Assembly (NCBI RefSeq): GCF_001584165.1
Contig: NZ_CP013233.1
Span: forward strand, 248,001 to 312,000
From: Collimonas arenae
GTDB lineage: Bacteria > Pseudomonadota > Gammaproteobacteria > Burkholderiales > Burkholderiaceae_D
Length of the DNA: 64,000 nt
Direction: 5' to 3'
Numbering within the stretch: position 1 is the stretch's first letter; every line of letters begins with the position of its first letter. The translations under genes were made by a program, and so were the position numbers. Below the pieces are notes generated by a model, which was given only the letters and a program-made list of their open reading frames with translations, had not been told where the DNA came from and ran no database searches. Below are positions 9,393-18,221 of this stretch, in pieces.

Positions 9393-9472
9393 CTTAGCGG
9401 GCTACAGAGTACATCCTAGTCCTTTGAAAACAACACCATGAATGCGCTTTGTCTTTCTCTGAGTCCGTCATG

Positions 9473-9523
9473 TGGGGTCAGAGTAATTTTCGCAAAGGAC
9501 CGCGAAAAAAAACTCTGACCCCA
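9473..9523. repeat. REP-like inverted repeat 2
   Basis: TGGGGTCAGAGT at 9473-9484 pairs with ACTCTGACCCCA at 9512-9523; the inner arms (TTTTCGC and GCGAAAA) also pair. The outer arm is identical to that of the hairpin 81 bases to the left, while inner arms and loops differ, as expected of two members of one repeat family placed side by side. It ends 16 bases from the peptidase stop codon and may also act as its transcription end. Confidence 0.75.
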
Positions 9524-9538
9524 GATGACTCTGTCCAT

Positions 9539-12121
9539 TTAATGTGGCAAGGTTTCTGATGTCGATGTCGATGTCGATGTCGATGTCGATGTCGGTGCTT
9601 GAGCACGCGGCTGAGCATCCTTCACATAACGATCGAACCAGCGCAGCATTTCATAAACGAGCTGTTCGTTCGACTCCATGGCCGCGTACCAATGCGGCTC
9701 ATGTGGCAGCATTACCAGGCGCGTGATGCCGCCATTGCCACGGATCGCTTCATACAGCTTGCTGGCTTGTAGCGGCGTGGTGCCTGGATTGGCATCGTCG
9801 GCGCCGTGCACGATGAGGATCGGCGTTTTCATTTTGTCGGCGTAGAAAAACGGCGATACCTTCAAGTAAACGTCCTGCGCTTCCCACACCGACCGTTGCT
9901 CATTCTGGAAACCGAACGGCGTGAGCGTCTTGTTGTAGGAGCCGCTGGTGGCGACGCCGGCCCGGAACAGGTCGGAATGCGCCAGCAGGTTGGCCGTCAT
10001 CAATGCACCGTGGCTATGCCCGGTGACGCCGATGCGTTCAGGATCGGCGACACCCAGACGAACTGCCTCATCAACCGCTGCCTTGGCATCGGCGACCAGC
10101 TGCTCCATATACGTGTCGTAAGCTTTCTTGGGATCGCCAACGATCGGGAAGGCGGCGTTGTCGATGATCGCGTAACCGGCCAGCAGCAGCAAGCGATACT
10201 GTCGCAACCGCGTGAAGGTCTCTTGCGAGCCGGTGGTCTGGCCGGCCTTGGACGCATCGGCGTAATCGAGCGGATAGGCATACAGGATAGTCGGCACGCG
10301 CGTTCCTTCCTTGTAGCCTGGCGGTGTGTATAGCGTAAAGGACAAGTCGAGACCATCCTCACGTTTGTATTTGACCAGGCGCTTCTTGATTTCGCGCACT
10401 ACCGGCGTCGGATCCGCAATGTGAGTAACGGCGCTGCTGCTCGACGCGAATGCCGCTTCACCGGCGGCTGCGTCAACTGGAGCGCCAAGTGTGCGGATGA
10501 ATGCATTCGGTGGATCGTTCGCCGATTGACGCCAGGTCAGGAACGCGCGCGAGCCGCTGCCGGTAAAGCCCACGAATTGCTCGTAGGATGTCTTGTCGCT
10601 GCGGAACAGTCGCTCCGATTTCAAGGTTTTCAGATCGAGCCGGTCCAGGAATGGGCGATCACCGTCAGGCGAGGAGCCGGCGCCGCTGAGGAAAATGGCA
10701 TCGCCATCCTGGCGAAGCACCCAGAAGCCGTTCGGCAACTGGCGTTTCACCGGAACGCCGGGATTCGCATATTTCTCGTCGGTCGAGAGATCCCACAGCA
10801 GGCGCGGTTGCGGCTGCGGATCGTCGACATTGATCAGGAAACTGCGCCGCCAGTGCCGGTTGCGATCATATTCCGTCAACAGTGCGAGACCGGCTTGTTC
10901 GCTCCAGGAAAGACCTGCATAACGTTGTTCAGTTCGCGTGATTTCCTGCGGCGCCGTGTTGAATGGCGCCTTCAGCAGCATCAGCTTGTCGCGCGCCGGT
11001 ACTTTGGCTTTCCAGTCGCCGCCGTCGAGGGCTTCGGCCCAGATCAGCGTTGCCGGCTCGGTCGCGCGCCAGGAAAAATCACGCGGCCCGAGCTCTACGC
11101 CGCCGATTGGCACGCGATCGGCCAATGGCAGCGAGGCGATGTGATGCACGGCGATGTTCTTGCGCGTTGCCAGATCCCAGACTTCCACTTCCTGCGGAAA
11201 ACGATCAGCAGTCGTCACGTAAGAGTAGGGCTTGCGAATCGCCGTTACCAGCAGATGCCGTCCATCCGGCGCGGTTGCCAGCGATTCATAACGTGCGCTG
11301 GCGCCGATTGGAGTGACCGCCATGCTGTCGGCATCAACCAGCGCCAGTTGCGCGGCGGCGTAATAATCGAACAAGTCTTCGTCATGCTTGTTATTGAGCG
11401 TGTCGCGGTTTTCGTAGGTGCTGCTCTGACCTTTACCGCCATCCGATTCCTGGATGCTCGGACCGGCAGGGATGCTCGACTCGGCAGGTGGTGGCCCCAT
11501 GCGCTGGGGAACCAGCTTGACCAGCAGGGTTTTCTGATCGGACATCCATTGCAGTTCATCTCCCAGCATCGGATTCAGATGCGCACCTGGAACACGATGC
11601 ACAACGCCGGTGGCGGCATCGCCAATCCACAGATCAACCGAGTCCGTGGTGGTGTTTTCGAAGACAAACCGTTTGCCGTCGGCACTCCACAGCGGCCGGT
11701 TCGGGCAGGCATCCGCAGGAAGCGCGATCGAGGTGCGCGCACCGTCGGCGATACGCACAAGTTCAAAGCTCGTGGCGCAAGGAGTGATGCCGTAACCTCC
11801 TGGGGTATCGTGCTTGCTATGATTTCTTGGTTCGACGCGCACACCGGCCAAGCGCAGGAAAGGCGTCGCCACCCGGGAAATCGAAGGATAGTCTTGCCAG
11901 GAAACCAACAGCATCCGGTCTCGCATCGGACTCACAACCGGCACTGGCGGCGATGGCGCGCGCATGACGTCCAGGATATCCTTGGGTGGCTGGTTGTAGC
12001 CGGACGCCAGACCGGACACGGGTTGTGGCGATGATGCCACCGGCGCGGCGAACGGCGTCGATGTGACGCCGGCCGCAAGTAGTACGACCCAAACACGGGC
12101 CAGGGAATATGTGATTGCCAT
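9539..12121 (-). CDS. secreted S9 family (prolyl oligopeptidase-type) serine peptidase
   Basis: 860 residues with an N-terminal export signal (residues 1 to about 26, ending TPFAAP). Residues about 60-600 are a beta-propeller-like region, and the C-terminal 250 residues are an alpha/beta hydrolase peptidase domain. The likely triad is Ser703 in GHSHGALM, an Asp at about 775 in VHGADDAN, and His at about 807-810 in LPHEPHWY. The length and order resemble glutamyl endopeptidases and dipeptidyl peptidases of family S9, acting in the periplasm or outside on peptides. The C-terminus ends in six Thr-Ser pairs encoded by a hexanucleotide repeat. The start has GAGGA nine bases upstream. Single-gene unit, divergent from the dienelactone hydrolase. 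Confidence 0.88.
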   Translation of the reverse strand: MAITYSLARVWVVLLAAGVTSTPFAAPVASSPQPVSGLASGYNQPPKDILDVMRAPSPPVPVVSPMRDRMLLVSWQDYPSISRVATPFLRLAGVRVEPRNHSKHDTPGGYGITPCATSFELVRIADGARTSIALPADACPNRPLWSADGKRFVFENTTTDSVDLWIGDAATGVVHRVPGAHLNPMLGDELQWMSDQKTLLVKLVPQRMGPPPAESSIPAGPSIQESDGGKGQSSTYENRDTLNNKHDEDLFDYYAAAQLALVDADSMAVTPIGASARYESLATAPDGRHLLVTAIRKPYSYVTTADRFPQEVEVWDLATRKNIAVHHIASLPLADRVPIGGVELGPRDFSWRATEPATLIWAEALDGGDWKAKVPARDKLMLLKAPFNTAPQEITRTEQRYAGLSWSEQAGLALLTEYDRNRHWRRSFLINVDDPQPQPRLLWDLSTDEKYANPGVPVKRQLPNGFWVLRQDGDAIFLSGAGSSPDGDRPFLDRLDLKTLKSERLFRSDKTSYEQFVGFTGSGSRAFLTWRQSANDPPNAFIRTLGAPVDAAAGEAAFASSSSAVTHIADPTPVVREIKKRLVKYKREDGLDLSFTLYTPPGYKEGTRVPTILYAYPLDYADASKAGQTTGSQETFTRLRQYRLLLLAGYAIIDNAAFPIVGDPKKAYDTYMEQLVADAKAAVDEAVRLGVADPERIGVTGHSHGALMTANLLAHSDLFRAGVATSGSYNKTLTPFGFQNEQRSVWEAQDVYLKVSPFFYADKMKTPILIVHGADDANPGTTPLQASKLYEAIRGNGGITRLVMLPHEPHWYAAMESNEQLVYEMLRWFDRYVKDAQPRAQAPTSTSTSTSTSTSETLPH
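9558..9593. repeat. hexanucleotide tandem repeat (GATGTC)6
   Basis: Six perfect copies of GATGTC, encoding six Thr-Ser pairs on the minus strand near the C-terminus of the S9 peptidase. Because the unit is six bases, copy-number change alters tail length without breaking the frame. Confidence 0.9.
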
Positions 12122-12421
12122 CAGTGTCCTCAGTTTCGATTCGTCTGCAACGGGAGTTTTGTCGGAGTGGTGAATGACCCCATGGATATTGCCATTTCAA
12201 ACTGCAAAAAGGGGCACTTTGGCTGAATCTTTTCATCATGCGGCAGGCCGTTTCCTGGCACTGGGCAATTGCATTCTTGAGCCTGCAAACTCACTATCGC
12301 CGCATCTGGTAGCATGCTGTTCGGGCATGGACCAGCTCTGATACAGACAATTTCAGCTGCCGCAAATTTGACCTGACTCCCCATACACTGACATTTATTT
12401 CTCGCATAGAGAGGATTCATC
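12122..12421. other. divergent promoter region
   Basis: 300 bases between the divergent peptidase and dienelactone hydrolase genes. Both promoters must lie here. I see ribosome sites at both ends (GAGGA for the peptidase, GAGGA at about 12411 for the hydrolase) but no confident operator, repeat or small gene. Confidence 0.5.
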
Positions 12422-13120
12422 ATGAGCGTTACCACCAAATGGATCGACATCCAGGCCGCCGACGGCACCTTCGGCGCCTATCTCGCCATCCCGCACACCG
12501 GCAAGGGCCCGGGCATCGTGCTGTTGCAGGAAATTTTCGGCGTCAACGAACACATCCGCTCGGTTGCCGAACAATACGCCGCCGACGGCTACGTGGTGCT
12601 GGTGCCGGATTTGTTCTGGCGCAGCGGCAGCCGTATCGAGTTGGGTTATGACGACGCCGGCTGGGCGCGCGCAGTTGAGTTGATGAAAGCGACCGATGTC
12701 GCCAAGGCGCAATCGGATATTGCACTCACCGTGGCCGCGCTGAAGGCGCAACCTGCGCTGGACGGCAAGCTGGCCGTGATCGGCTATTGTTTTGGCGGCA
12801 TGCTGGCATATAACACCGCGGCCAATGGCCTGGTCGACGCTGCGATCGCCTATTACGGCGGCGGCATCCAGAATCAGTTGCAGCGCGCCGACGAGATCAA
12901 CGTGCCGCTGTTGATGCATTTCGGCGGCGCCGACAGCCACATTCCACCGGAAGCCGTGCAGAGCATCGCAGAGCGTTTCGAAAACAATGAGGAAGTCGAA
13001 GTTCACGTCTATCCGGGCGCCGAGCATGGCTTCAATTGCTCGCACCGCTCCAGCTATAACCAGCGTGCAGCGGCTGAAGCACATGGCAATTCGCTCACTT
13101 TCCTGAGCGACAATCTGTAA
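12422..13120 (+). CDS. dienelactone hydrolase family protein
   Basis: Alpha/beta hydrolase of 232 residues, the normal family length. The triad falls at the classical positions: Cys123 in GYCFGG, Asp171 in GGADSH and His202 in GAEHGF. Glu37 in LLQEIFG is the residue that activates the cysteine in characterised dienelactone hydrolases. Such enzymes open dienelactone in chlorocatechol breakdown, but many homologues act elsewhere and no aromatic pathway genes are near, so the substrate is unknown. Cytoplasmic; single gene. Confidence 0.92.
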   Translation: MSVTTKWIDIQAADGTFGAYLAIPHTGKGPGIVLLQEIFGVNEHIRSVAEQYAADGYVVLVPDLFWRSGSRIELGYDDAGWARAVELMKATDVAKAQSDIALTVAALKAQPALDGKLAVIGYCFGGMLAYNTAANGLVDAAIAYYGGGIQNQLQRADEINVPLLMHFGGADSHIPPEAVQSIAERFENNEEVEVHVYPGAEHGFNCSHRSSYNQRAAAEAHGNSLTFLSDNL

Positions 13121-13275
13121 GATCCATTTGCCGGCAGCACGGATTTCCTGCGTTGCCGGCGCTGACTTTGGTTTCAATGCATTCCCCACATTAGCGGTTC
13201 CCGATTCCTGGAACCGTGCACAGGAATATTTTCATTCCGCCACAATATTCTCCATTGTGAATCGTCTTCAATGGT

Positions 13276-13860
13276 ATGAGCCTGCCCAACCGCCCGAATC
13301 CGATCAACGACCAAGACAGAAATATCGCCGCGACTGTTTTGCGTGAGCGTGCCAGGCTCGGGAGTTTCATCTCGCGCCGGGTGCGCGATCAGGCCGAGGC
13401 GGAGGATATCTTGCAGGATGTACTGTATGAATTCGTCCAGGCCTGCCGCCTTCCCGCACCGATTGAGCAAGCCAGTGCCTGGCTGTTCCGTGTTGCGCGC
13501 AATCGCATCATCGACCGTTTTCGCAAGAAGAAGGAATTGCAGATCAGCGAGGCAGAGGATGATTCTGACGGCGTGGACGAGGAGTATCGACTTGATCTTG
13601 TTCTTCCTGCACTCGATGCTGGCCCCGAGGCCGTGTATGCCAGGTCGGTACTGCTCGGAGAGTTGCAACTGGCTCTGGATGAGTTGCCGGAAAGTCAGCG
13701 CGATGTCTTTGTCGCACACGAACTAGAAGGTCTCAGTTTCAAGGAAATGGCAGAGCAAAGCGGTGTTGCCGTGAACACTCTGCTGGCGCGCAAGCGCTAC
13801 GCGGTCTTGTATCTGCGTGGTCGTTTGCAGGCGATATACGACGAATTCGACATCGAATAA
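13276..13860 (+). CDS. ECF-type RNA polymerase sigma factor
   Basis: 194 residues with the two core sigma-70 parts of an extracytoplasmic-function sigma factor. Region 2 contains AEDILQDVLYEFVQAC and AWLFRVARNRIIDRFRKKKE (-10 recognition and melting). Region 4 contains ELPESQRDVFVAHELEGLSFKEMAEQSG, a helix-turn-helix for -35 recognition. There is no region 1.1 or 3. No classical anti-sigma factor follows; the next gene is a small membrane protein that could fill that role. A GGAACC at 13210-13215 upstream resembles an ECF -35 element and could mean self-control, but this is weak. No clear ribosome site precedes the ATG. Confidence 0.9.
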   Translation: MSLPNRPNPINDQDRNIAATVLRERARLGSFISRRVRDQAEAEDILQDVLYEFVQACRLPAPIEQASAWLFRVARNRIIDRFRKKKELQISEAEDDSDGVDEEYRLDLVLPALDAGPEAVYARSVLLGELQLALDELPESQRDVFVAHELEGLSFKEMAEQSGVAVNTLLARKRYAVLYLRGRLQAIYDEFDIE

Positions 13861-13871
13861 AGGAATTGAAA

Positions 13872-14177
13872 ATGAATTTCAGAATGAGGCTTGTAGGAAA
13901 GCTGCTGTTTGTTGTGGTGGCGGCAGGCGTGTTGGGCGGGGCGGTCATGCTGCTCTGGAATCTAGTGATGCCGGGATTGTTGGTCGGCAGCCGTCCGATC
14001 GACTACTGGCATGCGCTCGGTTTGCTGGTTCTCTGCCGCATCCTGTTTGGCGGATTTCGCGGCCACGGCGGGTGGCATGGCCATCGGCACTGGCAAAAGT
14101 GGCAGGCGATGACAGAAGAAGAACGTGAACAATTTCGCAAGAACAGGTCATTCGGCCGTCGACGCGGCGAGGAGTAA
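13872..14177 (+). CDS. small membrane protein linked to the sigma factor
   Basis: 101 residues with two hydrophobic segments (about 10-33 and 40-58) and a basic C-terminal tail (HGHRHWQKWQAMTEEEREQF, then RRRGEE). I start at ATG 13872, seven bases after AGGA; an in-frame TTG two codons earlier is less likely. It begins 11 bases after the sigma factor gene, so they are co-transcribed. A membrane-bound modulator of the sigma factor is possible, but it shows no recognised anti-sigma domain. The acidic/basic helix at the end is predicted to be cytoplasmic. Confidence 0.7.
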   Translation: MNFRMRLVGKLLFVVVAAGVLGGAVMLLWNLVMPGLLVGSRPIDYWHALGLLVLCRILFGGFRGHGGWHGHRHWQKWQAMTEEEREQFRKNRSFGRRRGEE

Positions 14178-14179
14178 AT

Positions 14180-14485
14180 ATGCGAAAATCCATGACCGCC
14201 ACTTGCAAGCAGGAACCGGGAGTGATCGCACCGGTAGTCAACCTGAAGCGCTGCGAAGGCAAGGGCGATTGTGTAGATGTGTGTCCGGAAAACGTGTTCT
14301 TGGTCCGGCGCATCGACGACAGCGATTATCAACAATTCAACGCGCTGCAAAAAATCAAATTGCGTGTGCACGGGATGCAGGTAGCCTATACGCCAAATGC
14401 CGATGCCTGCCGGGCATGTGGTTTGTGCGTCAGCGCCTGCCCGGAACGCGCCATCACGCTTGGCCGCTCTTCAACGAACGCTTGA
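14180..14485 (+). CDS. 4Fe-4S ferredoxin-type protein
   Basis: 101 residues with two cysteine clusters of the bacterial 2[4Fe-4S] type: CEGKGDCVDVCP and CRACGLCVSACP, separated by about 40 residues containing a basic stretch. The first cluster has an extended spacing, CX5CX3C, so its iron-sulfur centre may be atypical. A small cytoplasmic electron carrier. It starts two bases after the membrane protein stop codon and is followed five bases later by the MFS gene, so four genes from the sigma factor onward probably form one operon. Confidence 0.87.
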   Translation: MRKSMTATCKQEPGVIAPVVNLKRCEGKGDCVDVCPENVFLVRRIDDSDYQQFNALQKIKLRVHGMQVAYTPNADACRACGLCVSACPERAITLGRSSTNA

Positions 14486-14489
14486 AACC

Positions 14490-15746
14490 ATGAGTCCTGC
14501 AACTACATCTCCTTCTACGCAGTTCTCTCGTTATCAGAAATTTGTCGTCGGCATGCTGGCGTTCCTGCAGTTCGCCGTGATTCTCGACTTCATGCTCATG
14601 TCGCCACTGGGTGCGGTGATCATGCCCGCACTGGACATCAGCCCTCAGCAATTCGGACTGGTCGTTTCGGCATACGCGTTCAGTGCCGGCGTGTCGGGAC
14701 TGCTGACCGCCGGTTTTGCCGACCGTTACGATCGCAAGAAGATCCTGCTGTTCTTCTATAGCGGTTTCATCGTCGGCACATTGTGGTGCGGCCTGGCGCA
14801 AAGTTTCGAAACGCTGCTGCTGGCACGCATCGTCACCGGATTGTTCGGCGGCGTCATCGGTTCAGTCGTGCTCGCCATATCCACAGACCTGTTCCCGCTG
14901 CACATGCGCGGCCGCGTCATGGGCTTGATCCAGACTGCTTTTGCGGCGAGCCAGGTGCTGGGCATCCCTATCGGTTTGTATCTGTCGAATCGCTGGAACT
15001 GGCACGTGCCGTTTCTGGCGATGGCCGCCCTAGGGTTATGCGGTGGTCTCTTTGTGTCCTGGCGCATGCAGCCTGTCGCTGCGCATCTCGCCCTGCCGCA
15101 GGAACATAGCCCGTGGATGCATCTGTATCACACGGTGACTGAGCCGCGTTACCTGATCGCCTTCGCGATCACCGCACTGCTGACCACTGGCGGATTCATG
15201 CTGATGCCGTTCAGTAGCGCGTTTTCCGTGAACAACCTGGGTATCAGCCTTCACGACTTGCCGACGGTGTATCTGGTGACGGGGATGTGTACGATTTTCT
15301 TCGGTCCCATGATCGGCAAGGCTGCCGACAAGTTCGGTAAATTTCGGGTGTTCACGCTCGGCACCGCGTTGTCGATCATCATGGTGCTGGTCTACACCCA
15401 TCTCGGGCCGATTTCGCTGCCTGGCCTGATCGTCGTCAACGTCGTCATGTTCGTTGGCATATTCTCGCGCATGATCCCATTCCAGGCGCTGGTATCTTCG
15501 GTTCCCGCGACTACCCAGCGCGGCTCCTTTAACGCCATCAGCGCATCGATTCAGCAATTGTCCGGAGGCGTCGCTTCGGTCGTTGCCGGGCATATCGTCG
15601 TGCTCGACGCAGATGGAAAACTGCAACACTTCGATACGGTCGGCTACGTGGTCGTCGGCACGTCGCTGGTGGCGCTGATGCTGCTCTGGCGCCTCCAGCG
15701 ACGCTCTGCAAATGAGATCGCGCCGCAACGCGTCACTGCTCCTTAA
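14490..15746 (+). CDS. MFS transporter
   Basis: About 418 residues with some 12 hydrophobic membrane spans and the signature loop after span 2, GFADRYDRKKIL, typical of the major facilitator superfamily. QTAFAASQVLGIPIGLYL in span 5 resembles motif C of drug/proton antiporters, so efflux is more likely than uptake. The start at ATG 14490 is chosen because it begins a normal MFS N-terminus just after the ferredoxin stop; an open frame extends further upstream inside the ferredoxin gene but is unlikely to be translated. The substrate is unknown. Confidence 0.85.
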   Translation: MSPATTSPSTQFSRYQKFVVGMLAFLQFAVILDFMLMSPLGAVIMPALDISPQQFGLVVSAYAFSAGVSGLLTAGFADRYDRKKILLFFYSGFIVGTLWCGLAQSFETLLLARIVTGLFGGVIGSVVLAISTDLFPLHMRGRVMGLIQTAFAASQVLGIPIGLYLSNRWNWHVPFLAMAALGLCGGLFVSWRMQPVAAHLALPQEHSPWMHLYHTVTEPRYLIAFAITALLTTGGFMLMPFSSAFSVNNLGISLHDLPTVYLVTGMCTIFFGPMIGKAADKFGKFRVFTLGTALSIIMVLVYTHLGPISLPGLIVVNVVMFVGIFSRMIPFQALVSSVPATTQRGSFNAISASIQQLSGGVASVVAGHIVVLDADGKLQHFDTVGYVVVGTSLVALMLLWRLQRRSANEIAPQRVTAP

Positions 15747-15839
15747 ATGACACCGGCCTGGACTGATCGCTCGCTTAGGTGTCGTTCTTCGCTGCCACGG
15801 CCCTAGGCGTTCGATCGCTTGCAGCCATCGATGTCAAGG

Positions 15840-16217
15840 TCAGGCTTCGGGTTCGTGGCAAACCACTTCGATGTTGTGTCCGTCCGGACCAATGACAAAA
15901 GCTGCGTAGTAGTTCGCGTGGTAGCGTGGGCGCAGGCCAGGCGCACCATTGTCTTTGCCACCCGCCTCTAGAGCCGCGCGATAGAAAGCGTCGACTTGTT
16001 GGCGTTTCTCGGCCACGAATGCCAAGTGAAGATGCGCCGGCTTCTCCTCGGTTTGGTACAGGCACAATGAAGCCTTGCTCGTTGGACCAATCAGCTCGAT
16101 ACCGTAGGTCTGCGGCCATTCCGCGGCAATAGTTACGCCGAGCGGCTCGAGCACCTTGAGAAAGAACGCTTTGCTCGCTGCATAGTCACTGACTCCAAAT
16201 TTAACGTGGTCAAACAT
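15840..16217 (-). CDS. VOC superfamily protein (glyoxalase-like)
   Basis: 125 residues of the vicinal-oxygen-chelate fold: FDHVKFGVSDYAASKAFF at the N-terminus and a C-terminal half containing YYAAFVIGPDGHNIEVVCHEPE, where the last glutamate is the expected metal ligand; HLAFVAEKRQQVD holds another. Such proteins bind a metal and act as lyases, dioxygenases or binding proteins. The start at 16217 is supported by GGAG six bases upstream; a longer frame has no such site. Convergent with the MFS gene, single unit. Confidence 0.85.
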   Translation of the reverse strand: MFDHVKFGVSDYAASKAFFLKVLEPLGVTIAAEWPQTYGIELIGPTSKASLCLYQTEEKPAHLHLAFVAEKRQQVDAFYRAALEAGGKDNGAPGLRPRYHANYYAAFVIGPDGHNIEVVCHEPEA

Positions 16218-16707
16218 GATTTCTCCAGAAATGTGTAGGGCTAACGTAATTGAAAATTCTAGAACGCATTTCATCAATATCCGTGAGATGCGTTCTCACC
16301 GCTCAATATCAGTTGTCTGAAGCGGACGTGAGAATTTAACGTCGTATGCTGTCACACAAAAATTGCGAGAGCAATATCGGGTGAGAGTATGGCGCGAATG
16401 CCGGAGTTGGACGATTGCTGGCAATCGTGAATGCTCCTAATCTCCTTAGTTTGCAGCAGGACGATTTCTGCGCAGTGATCGCCCGCGCGGTGCAGGCGGC
16501 GACCACGCGCAGCCGTGAACTGGGCGAGCATTCTTGATGCCGTCATCGGGGAAATAGGAAGCCGGACTTCAATCGGAGACGGCAATCCGACTGACTTGGT
16601 TGCTGTGCATCGTGGCATGTATTTTGCATAAAAATACACGCTCGCCAATTCCGATGTATAAAGCATCGAGATAGCCCACACATAACCATCTTCTTCCAGG
16701 TGATTCG
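16218..16707. other. intergenic region with a probable gene remnant
   Basis: 490 bases with no intact gene. The VOC promoter is at the left and the binding-protein promoter at the right. A 51-codon open frame at 16385-16537, listed separately, reads like the C-terminus of a lost gene. Confidence 0.5.
16385..16537 (+). pseudogene. possible C-terminal gene remnant
   Basis: An open frame of 51 codons bounded by stop codons and without a usable start. Its translation contains AGVGRLLAIVNAPNLLSL and FCAVIARAVQAATTRSRE, with a helix-like composition that looks like true coding rather than random frame. I cannot name the family. Too short and too uncertain to call more than a possible fossil. Confidence 0.25.
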
Positions 16708-17502
16708 ATGAGATTTGCAAAATTGTTGCTGCTGTCCGTCGTTCTTTGCTTCATGGCAGTGCAAAGCGCCCAGGCCGATGCCCTGGCTGATATCCAGAAG
16801 CGTGGCATCTTGCGGATAGCGGTGCCGCAGGATTTTGCGCCATTCGGTTCAGTCACATCGGATATGAAGCTGCAGGGCCTGGATATCGATGTCGCAACGC
16901 TGGTCGCCAGGAACATGGGATTGAAGCTGGAGCTGGTGCCGGTCACCAGCGCCAACCGCATAGCCTATCTGCAAACGCGCAAGGCCGATCTGGCTATTTC
17001 GACATTGGGCAAGAATGCCGAGCGCGAGAAAGTCATCGCCTTTTCACAACCGTATTCACCCTACAACAACAGCGTCTTCGGCCCCGCCGCCATCAAAGTC
17101 TCCGGCCCGGCTGATCTGGCCGGAAAAACCATCGGCGTTGCACGCGGCACATTCCAGGACAGCCAGTTGACCGAAACCGCGCCGCCCAGTGCCGTGATCA
17201 AACGCTATGAAGACAACAACGGCATGATCGCGGCCTATCTGGCCGGGCAGGTGCAGCTGGTCGGTACAGGCGATTTCGTCGCCGTTGCGCTGGCCGAAAA
17301 GGCCGTCAGCAACAAGCCGCAAATGAAATACATCATTCAAGAGTCCGCCTGCTACGTCGGCCTGTTGAAGGAAGAGCCGGCGCTGATGGCGAAAGTGAAT
17401 GCCGCGCTGACGCAAGCAAAGAAAAACAATGAATTGAACGCGATCGTAAAAAAATGGCTGAATGTGCCGTTGCCTGGGAAATTGGCCACGCAGTTTGAAT
17501 AG
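16708..17502 (+). CDS. periplasmic amino-acid-type ABC transporter binding protein
   Basis: 264 residues, family 3 extracellular solute-binding protein. The signal peptide spans residues 1 to about 24 (SAQADA). The start of the mature protein, LADIQKRGILRIAVPQDFAPFG, and the GLDIDVATLVARNMG and GKTIGVARGTFQDSQ segments are typical of amino-acid binders. No permease or ATPase gene is next to it, so it either serves a transporter coded elsewhere or acts as a sensor. The start codon is GTGATTCG-proximal ATG 16708; the upstream ribosome site (CCAGGTG) is weak. Confidence 0.88.
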   Translation: MRFAKLLLLSVVLCFMAVQSAQADALADIQKRGILRIAVPQDFAPFGSVTSDMKLQGLDIDVATLVARNMGLKLELVPVTSANRIAYLQTRKADLAISTLGKNAEREKVIAFSQPYSPYNNSVFGPAAIKVSGPADLAGKTIGVARGTFQDSQLTETAPPSAVIKRYEDNNGMIAAYLAGQVQLVGTGDFVAVALAEKAVSNKPQMKYIIQESACYVGLLKEEPALMAKVNAALTQAKKNNELNAIVKKWLNVPLPGKLATQFE

Positions 17503-17676
17503 ACGGCTCTGCCGCGCTTATGTGCTCCTCATGAGGGCTCGAGTGGGCCGCAACCATAGCAAGAAAATTGCCGTCATCGCTGGCGCATGCAGCGGGGCCG
17601 ATATTTGCTATGCTAGCGTCTTTCCGCCGGTCGGTGCCTCTGTCCAGACCGGTGAACCTCATTTACGGAACAGCAT

Positions 17677-18213
17677 ATGGCTTCTTTGCAAGAGCAGTTT
17701 TTAAAGGCAGGCCTGGTCGACAAGACCAAAGTCAAACTGGTTAACCAGGACAAGAACAAGCAGAAAAAGGCCGAGCGCCGCAGTGGCACGGTTAGTGTCG
17801 ATGAATCGCGCCTGGCGGCACTCGAAACGCAGCGCAAGAATGCCGAGCGGGCGCGCGAACTCAATGCCCAGCGCGATGCGGCTGCCGCCCAGAAGGCGAT
17901 CATGGCGCAAATTGCGCAGATGGTGGAACAAAACCGCCAGAGCACCGGTGGCGGCGATATTGCCTACAATTTCACCCATGACAGCAAGATCGAACGGCTG
18001 TATGTATCGGCCGCGGTGCAGGGCCATTTGATCGCCGGACGCCTGGTGATCATCTGTCAGGGCGGCAGCAGGGATTTGGTGCCAAGAGTCATCGCCGACA
18101 AGATCGCCGAACGCGATGCGTCGATGGTGGTACGGGTCAACAAGACCAGCACCGAAATCGATGCGGATGATCCATACGCGGCCTTCCAGATTCCTGATGA
18201 CCTGATGTGGTAA
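17677..18213 (+). CDS. DUF2058 family protein (YaiL-like)
   Basis: 178 residues of the DUF2058 family, sometimes called nucleoprotein/polynucleotide-associated enzyme. The N-terminal 90 residues are a highly charged helical stretch (KLVNQDKNKQKKAERR, then LETQRKNAERARELNAQRD) likely to form a coiled coil. The C-terminal part contains YNFTHDSKIERLYVSA and ends in the conserved DDPYAAFQIPDDLMW. Cytoplasmic. The biochemical role is not firmly known. A terminator follows directly. Confidence 0.9.
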   Translation: MASLQEQFLKAGLVDKTKVKLVNQDKNKQKKAERRSGTVSVDESRLAALETQRKNAERARELNAQRDAAAAQKAIMAQIAQMVEQNRQSTGGGDIAYNFTHDSKIERLYVSAAVQGHLIAGRLVIICQGGSRDLVPRVIADKIAERDASMVVRVNKTSTEIDADDPYAAFQIPDDLMW

Positions 18214-18221
18214 TTGCGGAT

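Larger units (their letters stand above)
8905..9538. other. non-coding region with two REP-like hairpins
   Basis: 634 bases between the lipoprotein start and the end of the peptidase gene. The first 400 bases hold the lipoprotein promoter and no supported gene. The last 200 bases hold two long hairpins that share the arm TGGGGTCAGAGT, listed separately. Confidence 0.7.

Noticed and set aside
10421..12034. Plus-strand open frame of 537 codons inside the S9 peptidase region
   Set aside because: Shadow frame; the minus strand carries the signal peptide and catalytic triad.
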